Source: Halosimplex aquaticum
GTDB lineage: Archaea; Halobacteriota; Halobacteria; Halobacteriales; Haloarculaceae
Direction of reading: 5' to 3'
Assembly: GCF_028747785.1 (NCBI RefSeq)
Contig: NZ_CP118158.1
Span: 4,340,001-4,404,000, forward strand
Length of the DNA: 64,000 bases
In this document: in pieces, positions 52,932-61,819 of the stretch
Layout of the letters: each line of letters starts with the position of its first letter
Position numbering within the stretch: position 1 is the first letter of the stretch
Program-made: the position numbers and the translations under genes
The notes under the pieces: model-generated
Databases searched by the model: none
The model's input: only the letters and a program-made list of their open reading frames with translations
What the model was told of the DNA's origin: nothing

Positions 52932-53996
52932 ATGGAAAACCTGCGTACCGGGCTCTCGTACGGCGACGTGTTGCTGGTCCCCCAGCGGTCGCCCGTCGAC
53001 AGCCGGAGCGACGTCGACCTCTCGACGCGCCTGACTCCCGACATCGAACTGGAGACGCCCCTCCTCTCGGCGCCCATGGACACGGTGACGGGCGCCGACG
53101 CGGCGATCGCGATCGGCCGCGCCGGCGGGTTCGGCACGATCCACCGCTTCATGACCGTCGAGGAACAGGCCGCGGCCGTCGAACAGGTCGCCGACGCCGG
53201 CCAGCAAGTCGGCGCCGCGGTCGGCATCGCCGAGGACGCCGTCGCCCGCAGCGCCGCGGTCGTCGACGCCGGCGTCGACTGCGTGATGGTCGACGTGGCC
53301 CACGGCCACCTCGAACGCTGCCTCGACACCGTCGAGCGCCTCCGCTCGGAGTTCCCCGACACGGACCTCGTGGTCGGGAACGTCGCCACTCCCGAGGGGG
53401 TTCGTGACCTACACGCCGCGGGCGCAGACTGCGTGAAAGTCGGGATCGGCCCCGGTTCGCACTGCACCACCCGGCGCGTCGCCGGCGCGGGCGTCCCGCA
53501 ACTGACCGCGGTCGACGACTGCGCCGACGCCGCGGAGGACCTCGGGATCCCGATCATCGCCGACGGGGGCATCCGCTCGTCGGGCGACGCCGTCAAGGCG
53601 CTCATGGCCGGCGCCGACACGGTGATGATGGGCAGCCTCTTCGCCGGGACCGAGGAGACGCCACCGGAGATCGTCGAGATCGACGGCGAGCGATTCAAGA
53701 AGTCCCGCGGCATGGCGACGACCGCCGCCGCCGAGGACCGCTCGGACAAGGAAGACGCCGAGTCGGAGATCGACGCCGACGAGGGCGTCGAGGGCTTCAC
53801 CGAGTACAAGGGCCCGCTCGCGGACGTCGCCGAGGAGTTCTGCGCCGGCATCCGATCGGGCCTCTCCTACTGCGGCGGCCACACCATCCCCGAGGCCCGC
53901 GAGAAGGCCGAGTTCATCAAGGTCGACCAGGCCGCCAAGGAGCGCGAGGGCGCCCACGGCGACCACGACTGGGAGACCGTCGTCGTCGACGACTGA
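52932..53996 (+). CDS. IMP dehydrogenase/GMP reductase family enzyme
   Basis: The 354-residue barrel has the active-site Cys in GPGSHCTTR (C178), NVATPEGV and [19 protein letters not shown]. It lacks the CBS pair of standard IMP dehydrogenase, and no Arg-Tyr flap pair is visible, so it may be a GMP reductase or a short IMPDH. A Glu/Asp-rich insertion (near 268-285) is halophilic. The gene stands alone. Confidence 0.85.
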   Translation: MENLRTGLSYGDVLLVPQRSPVDSRSDVDLSTRLTPDIELETPLLSAPMDTVTGADAAIAIGRAGGFGTIHRFMTVEEQAAAVEQVADAGQQVGAAVGIAEDAVARSAAVVDAGVDCVMVDVAHGHLERCLDTVERLRSEFPDTDLVVGNVATPEGVRDLHAAGADCVKVGIGPGSHCTTRRVAGAGVPQLTAVDDCADAAEDLGIPIIADGGIRSSGDAVKALMAGADTVMMGSLFAGTEETPPEIVEIDGERFKKSRGMATTAAAEDRSDKEDAESEIDADEGVEGFTEYKGPLADVAEEFCAGIRSGLSYCGGHTIPEAREKAEFIKVDQAAKEREGAHGDHDWETVVVDD

Positions 53997-54050
53997 ACCG
54001 CGAGCGACGGCGCCCAATTCGTTTTCACGCCGGCCGTCGAACACTGGTCC

Positions 54051-54503
54051 ATGAGCGTCGAGGCCGAGGACGGACGGAGCGGCGAGATGACGCTGGCGTT
54101 CGAGCTCGATGCGATCCGCGAGTTCGCCGAGCCCGCGGCGGTGTTCGAAGACGCCCGCGAGTGGAGTCGCTACGTCGGCGTCGTCTCCAACGACACCGAC
54201 GCGGTCGCCGACTTCGTCGCCGAGCACGACCTCCTCCAGGACTTCGAACTCGGCGACCGCGACATCTGGCTCGCGATGGAGGGGATCCGCGAGTCGAGCG
54301 ACGCGCCGCGGCACGTCTTCGTCGGGACGACCCCCGAGGACCGCCGCATCGCGGACGCGACCGGGTGGGAGTTCCGCCGCCCGAGCGACGTCGCCGACGC
54401 GGCCGGGTGGGACCTCGAACAGTCGGACCAGTCTGAACCTGGCCTCGTCGGTCGATTGCTCTCGCGCCTCTCGGCCGCGCTGTCCGGTAGTTCCGACCGT
54501 TGA
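54051..54503 (+). CDS. Conserved haloarchaeal protein (DUF7124-like)
   Basis: The 150-residue soluble protein contains MTLAFELDAIREFAEPAAVFED and RDIWLAMEGIRE, which I recall from haloarchaeal DUF7124 proteins. Its C-terminus has a short hydrophobic stretch. Function unknown. Confidence 0.65.
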   Translation: MSVEAEDGRSGEMTLAFELDAIREFAEPAAVFEDAREWSRYVGVVSNDTDAVADFVAEHDLLQDFELGDRDIWLAMEGIRESSDAPRHVFVGTTPEDRRIADATGWEFRRPSDVADAAGWDLEQSDQSEPGLVGRLLSRLSAALSGSSDR

Positions 54504-54520
54504 TTCGCGCCGTCGGACGG

Positions 54521-54937
54521 TCAGCCGTCTCCGAGCCGTTCGGCCGCCCGGGAACACCGGTCGAGCCACCGCCGCTCGTACTCGTCGGGCGCCAGTACGC
54601 GACCGGTGAAGTCAGAGACGCGCTCGACGCCCTCCTCCTCGCACCACGAGATACATTCGCGGTAGAGCCCGAGGTCGTGTTCCGCGGCCAGGTCCTCGTC
54701 GTATTCGACGGCCACCTCGTCGGCCCCCGTGAGATACGCCGCGAAAGCGCGCGTGTGGCCGTCGGTCAGGTGCCGCTCGCTGTCGAACTCGTAGACGGGA
54801 AGCGGGCCGAACTGGTGGTCGGGCCCGTCCACGCGGTCGAAGACCGTCGAGAGCTTCTCGGCGCTGACGTAGAGCTGACTGGGCCGGAGCGCGGCCGGAG
54901 GGACGGTTTCGGCAGGCTCCTCGCTGCGTTCTGACAT
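54521..54937 (-). CDS. ParB/Srx-like domain protein
   Basis: The 138-residue protein includes PLPVYEFDSERHLTDGHTRAFAAYL, which resembles the ParB/sulfiredoxin nucleotide-binding core (DGHTR motif). No DNA-binding domain of ParB is present. The ATG at 54937 is chosen; the upstream sequence is Arg-rich noise. Function unknown. Confidence 0.6.
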   Translation of the reverse strand: MSERSEEPAETVPPAALRPSQLYVSAEKLSTVFDRVDGPDHQFGPLPVYEFDSERHLTDGHTRAFAAYLTGADEVAVEYDEDLAAEHDLGLYRECISWCEEEGVERVSDFTGRVLAPDEYERRWLDRCSRAAERLGDG

Positions 54938-54996
54938 GGACCGGCGTTCGGAGCCGGCGAAGTTGTCGGTGTTGGCGTACCGGTTCGGTCTCCGCG

Positions 54997-55752
54997 CTAA
55001 TCGAGGGCGTGCGCATCGCTTTCCTCCGCGGCGAGCCGGTCGTAACACCGCTCGACCGCGTCGTGGTCGAGCGGTTCGTCCTCCGGGACCGGCCGAGAGA
55101 CGAACTCGTTGTCAGCGACGGTGTACCGCAACGGCCAATCTGCGGCCTCGGAGACCCCGATGCGTCCGGAGACGGCTATCTCGGGGTCGAGATCCGTCTC
55201 GTAGACGGCGAGGCGAGTGTCTTCCAGCGATCTGTCGTCAAACTCGCCGGTGGTGATCCCGAGCGCCTCGGTGAGGCGTCCGGGCCCAGAGGTCAGCTTC
55301 CCCGGGTCGTCGAAGCCGCGGCGTTCGCGCATGGTTTCCAGGCCGTGGGTCGGCTCCAGCGCGCGCACGAGGACGCCCTCCGGGTACCCGTCGCTGACGG
55401 TCACGAAGTTGAGCGCGTGGTGGCCGTGGATCGCGTAGACGTAGACGGTCCCCGGACCGCTGAAGAACGTGGCCGTCCGCGGCGTGCGGCCCGCCGCGAG
55501 GTGCGCCGCCGGGTCGACGCCGTTCACGTACGCTTCTGTTTCGACGATCAGCCCCCCGACGGGACCGTCAGACGACTCGCCGGCCGCGCCGGGGCCGGGC
55601 TCGACGGTAGATTCGGACGACTCCGTCGGCGGGTCGACGAGCAGGAGCGTCCCCAGCAGGGCGGGCGCGAGGTGTCTGGCTTCGTCGCGGAAGTCCTCTG
55701 CTGTGAGCGGCTCGCCGCTGGCGAACTCGTCGGGCGTACGCGGCGTCGGCAT
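54997..55752 (-). CDS. Alkyladenine DNA glycosylase (AAG/MPG family)
   Basis: The 251-residue protein contains the AAG signature ETEAYVNGVDPAAHLAAGRTPRT (about 71-93, shown here in part), GPGTVYVYAIHGHHALNFVT and SGPGRLTEALGI. It excises alkylated purines such as 3-methyladenine. An acidic insertion (about 42-62) is low complexity. Confidence 0.92.
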   Translation of the reverse strand: MPTPRTPDEFASGEPLTAEDFRDEARHLAPALLGTLLLVDPPTESSESTVEPGPGAAGESSDGPVGGLIVETEAYVNGVDPAAHLAAGRTPRTATFFSGPGTVYVYAIHGHHALNFVTVSDGYPEGVLVRALEPTHGLETMRERRGFDDPGKLTSGPGRLTEALGITTGEFDDRSLEDTRLAVYETDLDPEIAVSGRIGVSEAADWPLRYTVADNEFVSRPVPEDEPLDHDAVERCYDRLAAEESDAHALD

Positions 55753-55838
55753 CTGGATCGCCGTTGGCGCGCGAGCGACGTGTATCGCTCGATCGCTCTC
55801 GACCGGGCATCTTTGCCTCGCCGGCCCGAAGGACGATC

Positions 55839-56144
55839 GTGACCGACCAGCAACCGCTTTCCGAAGACGACGTCGGCGAACCGGTGGTCGACACCGAAGG
55901 GACCCAGATAGGTACCGTCGCCGGCGTCGACGGAAACACGGCGCTCGTCGACCCCGAACCGGAACTCGACGACGTGCCCGCCAGAGGATCGATCGGCTGG
56001 GACGACCCGACGGAGACTCACCCGGTCGACGCCGCGGACCTCGACCGCGTCGAGTCGTCGGACGGCACCACGTTCCGGGTCGATCTCGGAGCGGTCAACA
56101 ACCCCGAGGGCGCGGACACGCACTCGGAGCATAGCTCGCAGTGA
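55839..56144 (+). CDS. PRC-barrel-like small protein
   Basis: The 101-residue protein from GTG 55839 contains VGEPVVDTEGTQIGTVAGVDGNTALVDPEPEL, the pattern of PRC-barrel domains of archaeal origin. It is acidic and probably cytoplasmic. An ATG-like start upstream in the frame is Arg-rich and rejected. Confidence 0.75.
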   Translation: MTDQQPLSEDDVGEPVVDTEGTQIGTVAGVDGNTALVDPEPELDDVPARGSIGWDDPTETHPVDAADLDRVESSDGTTFRVDLGAVNNPEGADTHSEHSSQ

Positions 56145-56204
56145 CCCGGAGTGGTGTAGACTGACCGAGCGAACTCACGGTCCACCGCGGCCGCGGCGCG
56201 CGCG

Positions 56205-57386
56205 TCAGTTGGCCGTCGAGACGATTTTGATCACGTCGCCCTCGTCCAGTTCCTCCTCGTCGCTGATCCGCATGTTCTTCCGCGCGTCGACGGCGTGGAG
56301 GTAGCCGTCGCCGATGTCCGAGTGGACGGCGTAGGCCAGGTCTTTCGGCGTCGACCCCGACTGGAGCAGGAACGCGTCGGGCAGGGCGTTCCCCTGGCCG
56401 TCGGTCCAGTGGGTCTCGTCCTGGACCGGATACGCTGTGATCTGGTTCAATACATCGTACACGGCGGTGTCGAGCGCCTGCTGGACGCCTGTCCCGCCAT
56501 GCTCCGCCATCACCTCGCGGATCTGTTCGAGGCCCCGTTCCTGCTGGTCGCTCAGGTCGCCGACGATCTCGAAGTCCTCGTCGCCCGGATCGTAGTCGAC
56601 GACGCCCGCCTCGGCGGCCTTCCGCAGGGCCAACTCGCCGTCCGCGGTCGTCGGGATGGTGGCCTCGTTGCGCTCCTTGAGGGCCTGCAGGTTCTCGGGC
56701 GGCGCCACGTCGGCCTTGTTGGCGACGACGACGATGGGTTTCGTTCGCGCCCGGATCTCGCTGGCCAGTTCCTCGCGGTGGTCGTCGGTCCACTGGATGG
56801 GGTCCTCTGGGTACTCCAGGTCCCGCAAGGTGCGCGCCACGTCGAGTTCCGTCGCGCCGACGCCGGTCAGGAGATCCGCCAGTTCCTCGTCGATGTCGAA
56901 GTCGGGCGAGCGGGAGGCGCGCTCGATGGACTCCCAGTTGCGGTCGACGATGCTCGCCAGCCACAGGTCCATCTCCTCCTCGATGAACTGCAGGTCCTCG
57001 ACGGGGTCGTGTTCCCCGACTTCGACGGGTTCGCCCTCCTCGTCGGTCCCCCCGGAGGCGTCGACGACGTGGAGGATCACGTCGGCGTTCGACAGCTCGT
57101 CGAGGAACTGGTTGCCGAGGCCGCGGCCCTCGTGGGCGCCCGGAACCAGTCCGGCTACGTCGAGCAGTTCGACGGGGACGAAGCGCTTGCCGTCGTGGCA
57201 GTTCTCCTGCCCGCAGCGGTCCTCGCGGTCGAGACAGGGGCACTCGGTGCGGACGTGAGTGACGCCGCGGTTGGCGTCGATGGTCGTGAACGGGTAGTTA
57301 CCCACGTCCACGTCGGCCATCGTCGCCGCCTTGTAGAAGGTCGACTTGCCGGCGTTCGGTTTGCCGGCAAGCGCGATAGAGAGCAT
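56205..57386 (-). CDS. GTPase/ATPase YchF (Obg family, TGS domain)
   Basis: The 393-residue protein has P-loop GKPNAGKST (8-16), switch region DVAGLVPGAHEGRGLGNQFL, G4 NKAD and a C-terminal TGS domain with DVIKIVSTAN. YchF-type proteins hydrolyse ATP or GTP and bind ribosomes. The Cys-rich segment (CPCLDREDRCGQENCHDGK) after the P-loop, with four Cys, is typical of archaeal members and may bind a metal. Confidence 0.93.
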   Translation of the reverse strand: MLSIALAGKPNAGKSTFYKAATMADVDVGNYPFTTIDANRGVTHVRTECPCLDREDRCGQENCHDGKRFVPVELLDVAGLVPGAHEGRGLGNQFLDELSNADVILHVVDASGGTDEEGEPVEVGEHDPVEDLQFIEEEMDLWLASIVDRNWESIERASRSPDFDIDEELADLLTGVGATELDVARTLRDLEYPEDPIQWTDDHREELASEIRARTKPIVVVANKADVAPPENLQALKERNEATIPTTADGELALRKAAEAGVVDYDPGDEDFEIVGDLSDQQERGLEQIREVMAEHGGTGVQQALDTAVYDVLNQITAYPVQDETHWTDGQGNALPDAFLLQSGSTPKDLAYAVHSDIGDGYLHAVDARKNMRISDEEELDEGDVIKIVSTAN

Positions 57387-57486
57387 ACTCTCTCTACTGC
57401 GGTCCGCGAAAAGCCGCTTTCGGTCCCTGGACCGGCGACGACCCCGCTCGGTCGGCCTGCGGCCGCGCGGGCGACGACCGCCGCGT

Positions 57487-57687
57487 CTACTCGGACCCGA
57501 CGCCGACGACGACGTTGATCACGACCCACAGCGCGACCGCACCGCCGATCAACAGGAAGCCGACCCAGTCCGGGATCTCCCCTCCCGCGTTCGTCCGCGA
57601 TGCCTTTCTGCCCATTCCGAACGCTGCCAGACCCATGAGGAGGAAAAACAGCGGTACCCGTTGCACGAGCTTCGACCCGTAACCCAT
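57487..57687 (-). CDS. Small membrane protein (66 aa)
   Basis: The 66-residue protein has two hydrophobic helices (about 10-26 and 41-63) separated by a basic/glycine loop. No family is recognised. It stands downstream of the bactofilin-like gene on the same strand, 86 nt away. Confidence 0.6.
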   Translation of the reverse strand: MGYGSKLVQRVPLFFLLMGLAAFGMGRKASRTNAGGEIPDWVGFLLIGGAVALWVVINVVVGVGSE

Positions 57688-57773
57688 GTCCTGTCAGATA
57701 CAACGACTCTACAAAGTAGTTTCCTCTCTCAGATGACAGGGGCGCGAACACGGCGGGCTGCGGCGAGGCGGCG

Positions 57774-59003
57774 TCAGTCGGCGTCCGGAACGACCTCTGC
57801 GTCCTCGTCGTGGCCGTTCTCGCTGTAGTCGGGTCGCCCGCCCATCATCGGGACGACGCCGTCGAGTTCGGCCTCGACGGCGTCGCGGCTCTCGACGGCC
57901 GGACTCGCCTCGTCGTCGGATTCGCCTGCGCCGTCGACAGATTCGCCGTCGTCGGCATCGGTGCCGGCCGTCTCGTCGGCGACGACTTCGGCTGTCTCGT
58001 CGTCCGGCTCGCCGGTATCGGCCTCGGTCGTCCCGTCGTCGGGATCAGCCGGTTCGTCCTCCGTGTCCGCGGCTTCGTCGTCACTCTCGTCGGTCTCGTC
58101 GTCGGTGGTCTCGGCGTCCGCGGCGTCGTCACCTTCGGCCTCGTCGTCGGGACGTTCGGGGCCGAGCGCGTCGCGGACCTGCGTGAGTTCGCCGCTGACG
58201 CGGATCTTCCCCTCGACGATGGCGTGCTCGTGGAGTTCGACGTCCTCGGCGGAGATGTCGCCCCAGACCGTCGCGCCCCGGGCGACGGACACGTCGCCGT
58301 TGCGGGTGGTCACGTCGCCTTTGATCTCGGTCTCCTCGCCGACGACCACGTCGCCGCGGGCGCGGAGGCTCCCGAAGATCGTGTTGTCGGCGCCGACGGT
58401 CAGCGTCTCGGCGCGGATGTTGCCGTGCAGGCGGCAGTCGTCGCCGATGCGCGCGGGCGTCGAGACGCGCCAGGCGTCGTCGCTGACCCGCGCCCCGCGC
58501 GGGATGACGATCGGTTCGTCCTCCGCGTCGTCGGCCTCGACCAGCTGGCTCGCCAGGTCCTCGGCGGCCTCCTCCTCGCCGATGCGGAGCAGCTGCGAGA
58601 GGTAGACCACGAGGAAGACGACCGTCGGCATCGGGTTTCGGATCACGATGTGGCCGCTGGCCTCGAAGCTCTCCTGGATGTCGACGTCGTCCCCGATGTC
58701 GACGTTGCCGGCGACCTTGAGTTCGCCTCCGACCTGCGCGCGCTCGCCGAGGTAGGCGTCGCCACCGACGAGCACGTCCTCCGCGACTTCGCTCCACATG
58801 TCCAGCCGACAGTCGCCTTCGGCCTCGATGTGGCCGCCGAACGTCACGCGTTCGCCCGCCATCACGTCGTCGCCGCGGACCCCGAACTCGACGGTGCTCT
58901 GTCCTCCGACGATCACGTCGCCGTCGGTCACCAGGTCGTGCTCCTCGACCGTGGTGCCGTCTGGGATTGTCAGTTCGTCGAGCGGGTCCGAGCGGATCGG
59001 CAC
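57774..59003 (-). CDS. Bactofilin-like polymer-forming protein with acidic tail
   Basis: The 409-residue protein has two blocks of short beta-strand repeats (VGG.V.., GDVVVG..), residues about 10-120 and 165-270, the pattern of right-handed beta-helix bactofilins. Between them residues 126-141 are strongly hydrophobic (VVFLVVYLSQLL), an unusual feature, perhaps a membrane contact. Residues about 283-385 are Asp/Glu/Thr-rich low complexity. The GTG at 59003 follows TTTATTACC by about 25 nt, so the mRNA is leaderless; upstream in-frame codons are rejected. Confidence 0.75.
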   Translation of the reverse strand: MPIRSDPLDELTIPDGTTVEEHDLVTDGDVIVGGQSTVEFGVRGDDVMAGERVTFGGHIEAEGDCRLDMWSEVAEDVLVGGDAYLGERAQVGGELKVAGNVDIGDDVDIQESFEASGHIVIRNPMPTVVFLVVYLSQLLRIGEEEAAEDLASQLVEADDAEDEPIVIPRGARVSDDAWRVSTPARIGDDCRLHGNIRAETLTVGADNTIFGSLRARGDVVVGEETEIKGDVTTRNGDVSVARGATVWGDISAEDVELHEHAIVEGKIRVSGELTQVRDALGPERPDDEAEGDDAADAETTDDETDESDDEAADTEDEPADPDDGTTEADTGEPDDETAEVVADETAGTDADDGESVDGAGESDDEASPAVESRDAVEAELDGVVPMMGGRPDYSENGHDEDAEVVPDAD

Positions 59004-59139
59004 ACTCCGATCAGCGATTTCCGTGGTAATAAACCCTGACACCGTGCACGACGGACGTCTGACGCGTGTCTGACGGTGCCGGTGTGGGCCCGCCGGCGAC
59101 ACCTCCAGATATTTATTCGGCGACGGCCTACCTGCTGCC

Positions 59140-59337
59140 ATGACGGTACTTTCTTTCGACGAGCAGGGCGTCGACGTCGTCTACGAGGGCCACGACTTCC
59201 GCCTGGAGAAGTCGCTCATCGAGGACGCGACCGAGAAGCCCTATCCCGAGGTCACCGACCACGAGGTCCTGCGACTGGTCGAGAAGAACGCCTCGCCCTC
59301 GGGTGAAGCGCGACGGATCGCCGACATCGTGAACTGA
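59140..59337 (+). CDS. Conserved haloarchaeal protein (DUF5800-like, 65 aa)
   Basis: The 65-residue protein starts MTVLSFDEQGVDVVYEGHDF and matches a short family I recall as DUF5800. It is soluble, acidic, with no Cys. ATATTTATTC (59109-59118) lies about 25-30 nt before the start. Function unknown. Confidence 0.75.
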   Translation: MTVLSFDEQGVDVVYEGHDFRLEKSLIEDATEKPYPEVTDHEVLRLVEKNASPSGEARRIADIVN

Positions 59338-59410
59338 ACCCTCCTGCGGGTCAGGTTCGTCTCGGTCCCCACCGCGTCGGCTCACGTCGTGTCGCTCTCT
59401 GCCGCGTCGA

Positions 59411-59551
59411 TCAGGCGACGACCGACGTGTAGACCAGATACGGGACGACGAACAGCAGTACGAACATGAACAGCAAGATCAGCCCGTAGCTGACGAGCGT
59501 GGCGGCCGCCGTCACCCACGCCGGATGGTCGAACTGCTCACGCGCGTTCAT
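59411..59551 (-). CDS. Small membrane protein (46 aa)
   Basis: From ATG 59551 the minus strand encodes 46 residues ending at TGA (59411-59413): MNARE, then a basic-free N-part and a long hydrophobic segment (VSYGLILLFMFVLLFVVPYL). One or two transmembrane helices are likely. It is short enough to be missed by standard gene finders. No homologue is known to me. Confidence 0.55.
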   Translation of the reverse strand: MNAREQFDHPAWVTAAATLVSYGLILLFMFVLLFVVPYLVYTSVVA

Positions 59552-59677
59552 ACGTCGTCCTCGGACGCGTCGTCCTTAACCGTTAGTGCCTGCCACACCG
59601 CGCTACCGAGAGCCCGGACGCACCGCTCGGCTCCGCGACAGGGGAACCGATAACTACCCGCCGATAGTGGTTGTAGT

Positions 59678-59911
59678 ATGACACGTCGGACTGACTCACA
59701 CGACTGGGGCGTGGTAGCCCGCTCGTTCTTCTGGTTCGTCCAGGCGGGCGTTCTCTCGGGAATCGGAGCGCTGTCGCTCGGAATGCGGGGCGGCGGCGTC
59801 GCCGGACTGGCCGTCGCGCTCGTGACGGCGTTCCTCAGCGTGGTGCTCCTCTTCAGACAGGTGAACGCGTTCGTCGACCAGAAAATGGACGGGCGAACCG
59901 GAGCCGAGTAG
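59678..59911 (+). CDS. Small two-helix membrane protein (77 aa)
   Basis: The 77-residue protein has two hydrophobic helices (about 20-40 and 45-66) joined by a glycine-rich loop. No family is recognised. It is convergent with PAN, with 15 bp between the stops. Confidence 0.65.
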   Translation: MTRRTDSHDWGVVARSFFWFVQAGVLSGIGALSLGMRGGGVAGLAVALVTAFLSVVLLFRQVNAFVDQKMDGRTGAE

Positions 59912-59926
59912 ACGAGTGGTCGCCGT

Positions 59927-61138
59927 TCAGGCGAACGTGCGCGAGACGTCTTCGTCGTCTTCCTCGGCCTGGATCTTGTCCCAGGCGTCGAGGAAGTCCT
60001 GCATGCGGACCTCGGTCCGGTCGTCGCGGATGGCGAACATCCCGGCCTCGGTGCAGACCGCCTTGACGTCGGCACCGGACGCCTCGCCGGTGAGGTCGGC
60101 GAGCTTCTCGAAGTCGAGTTCCTCGTCGAGGTTCATGTCGCGGGTGTGGATCCGGAAGATCTGTTCGCGGCCCTCGACGTCGGGCTTGGGCACCTCGATG
60201 AGGCGGTCGAAGCGGCCGGGGCGGAGGATGGCGCGGTCGAGCATGTCGAAGCGGTTGGTGGCGGCGATGATACGGATCTCGCCGCGGTCCTCGAAACCGT
60301 CCATCTCCGAGAGCAGCTGCATCATCGTCCGCTGGACCTCGGCGTCGCCCGAGGTCTTGGAGTCGGTCCGCTTGGCGGCGATGGCGTCGATCTCGTCGAT
60401 GAACAGGACAGAGGGCTCGTGCTGGCGGGCGAGTTCGAACAGGTCGCGGACGAGCTTGGCGCCCTCACCGATGAACTTGTGGACCAGCTCGGAGCCGGCC
60501 ATCTTGATGAACGTCGCGTCGGTCTGGTTGGCGACGGCCTTGGCGAGCATCGTCTTCCCCGTGCCGGGCGGGCCGTGGAGCAGGACGCCGCTCGGCGGGT
60601 CGATGCCGACTTGCTCGAACATGTCGGGGTTCTCCAGGGGCATCTCGACGGTCTCGCGGACCTCTTCGAGCTGGTCCTCGATGCCGCCGATGTCCTGATA
60701 GGTGACGTCGGGCGACTGGTCGACTTCCATCACGCGGGCGCGGACGTCCGTCTCATCTTCGAGGCTCTTGACGATCGACAGGGAGTTGTTGACGGCGACG
60801 CGGGAGTCTGGTTCGAGGTCGTCGCGCATCTCCTCGGTGACCTCGGTGATGGCCTCCTGGTTGTTGCCGTGCTGCTTGATGATGACGCCGTCGTCGGTGA
60901 GCTCCTGCACCGTGGCGACGAACAGCGGCGACTGCTTGAGCTTCTTGTTCTCGTGAGTCAGCCGCTCGAGCTTCTGCTGGTACTTGTTGTTCTCGGCGTT
61001 CGCGTCGAGGAGCTTGTCGCGCATCTCCTCGTTCTGGGATTCGAGGACCTCGAGGCGCTCTTCGAGCGCCTCGATCTTGTCCTGCTGGGAGGCGTCGTCG
61101 TCGTACGGCAGGTCCACCTCGTCCACGGTGTCGGTCAT
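59927..61138 (-). CDS. pan: Proteasome-activating nucleotidase PAN
   Basis: The 403-residue AAA+ protein has an N-terminal coiled coil (about 15-68), an OB domain (about 70-140), Walker A GPPGTGKT (189-196), Walker B VLFIDEID and the arginine-finger region. It unfolds proteins for the 20S proteasome. The last residues are RTFA, with Phe in place of the Tyr of the usual HbYX docking motif. Start ATG 61138 is leaderless. Confidence 0.95.
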   Translation of the reverse strand: MTDTVDEVDLPYDDDASQQDKIEALEERLEVLESQNEEMRDKLLDANAENNKYQQKLERLTHENKKLKQSPLFVATVQELTDDGVIIKQHGNNQEAITEVTEEMRDDLEPDSRVAVNNSLSIVKSLEDETDVRARVMEVDQSPDVTYQDIGGIEDQLEEVRETVEMPLENPDMFEQVGIDPPSGVLLHGPPGTGKTMLAKAVANQTDATFIKMAGSELVHKFIGEGAKLVRDLFELARQHEPSVLFIDEIDAIAAKRTDSKTSGDAEVQRTMMQLLSEMDGFEDRGEIRIIAATNRFDMLDRAILRPGRFDRLIEVPKPDVEGREQIFRIHTRDMNLDEELDFEKLADLTGEASGADVKAVCTEAGMFAIRDDRTEVRMQDFLDAWDKIQAEEDDEDVSRTFA

Positions 61139-61160
61139 TACACCCCTGCTAGCGGATGAG

Positions 61161-61175
61161 ATAATAAGAGGTTTC
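61161..61175 (-). promoter_or_regulatory. Promoter of pan
   Basis: On the minus strand GAAAC (complement of 61171-61175) is followed by CTCTTATTAT (61161-61170), BRE and TATA elements about 25-30 nt before the ATG at 61138. Confidence 0.65.
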
Positions 61176-61333
61176 GGGTCGTTCGGGTTGCTTGCCGTTC
61201 CGGCAGTTCTGCGGGGCCTCCGGTGCTGTATCTCGATTCACTCCCCAAATTCTAGTTACTTGTTACCACTGGACATATTCTGGCCGCATACGTGCCTACC
61301 GCGCCGCGGTTCTTGCCGATTGATTCTCCGAGG

Positions 61334-61361
61334 TAATAATTCGAAACGGGAAATATTATTA
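61334..61361 (+). promoter_or_regulatory. Promoter with inverted repeat of the small HTH gene
   Basis: TAATAAT (61334-61340) and ATTATTA (61355-61361) are a perfect 7-bp inverted repeat separated by 14 bp. The BRE-like CGAAACGGG and TATA AAATATTA (61351-61358) lie within it, about 30 nt before the ATG at 61388. Such an arrangement fits autoregulation by the HTH protein. Confidence 0.5.
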
Positions 61362-61387
61362 GGCTGTATCCAGAAGCGGAAGGTGAG

Positions 61388-61654
61388 ATGAGCACGCCCG
61401 AGTCTGCGGAACCCGAATCGCCGGCGGCGGACGGCTGGGACGCCGTCCGCGACCTGCCGCCCAGCGCCAAGCTGGTCGCGAAGACGCTGGAGTACAACGA
61501 CGCACTGACCCAGAGTCAGCTCGCCGAAGAGACCCTCCTCCCGCCGCGGACCGTCCGCTACGCCCTCAACCGCCTCGAGGACGTAGACGTCGTCAGCTCT
61601 CGCTTCTCCTTCGCCGACGCGCGAAAGCGCATCTACACGCTCGACATCGAGTGA
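61388..61654 (+). CDS. Small winged-helix transcriptional regulator
   Basis: The 88-residue protein is a minimal HTH: LPPSAKLVAKTLEYNDALTQ, SQLAEETLLPPRTVRYAL (recognition helix) and NRLEDVDVVSSRFSFADARKR (wing). It is a widely conserved haloarchaeal short HTH (MarR/ArsR-like). Its target is unknown. The strong inverted repeat of its promoter suggests autoregulation. Confidence 0.82.
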   Translation: MSTPESAEPESPAADGWDAVRDLPPSAKLVAKTLEYNDALTQSQLAEETLLPPRTVRYALNRLEDVDVVSSRFSFADARKRIYTLDIE

Positions 61655-61665
61655 TCGAGGCGGAC

Positions 61666-61713
61666 GCGAGCGGTCCTCGCTCGCTTCGAGTCGCCCCGAA
61701 CTCGACCGTTTTT
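61666..61713 (+). terminator. Hairpin and T-run after the small HTH gene
   Basis: A perfect 7-bp stem (GCGAGCG / CGCTCGC, 61666-61684) is followed about 25 bp later by five T (61709-61713). It lies 12 nt after the HTH stop and before the mre11 promoter, so it could end the HTH transcript. Confidence 0.4.
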
Positions 61714-61819
61714 CCGCAGGAGTCGCCCGGTTCGTCCGGTAGTCCGACCGTACCGTGCGAGAACACTTTCACCGCGCTCGCGACACCTCTTTAGGCGGGG
61801 GTTTCGTACCCGGTGACAG

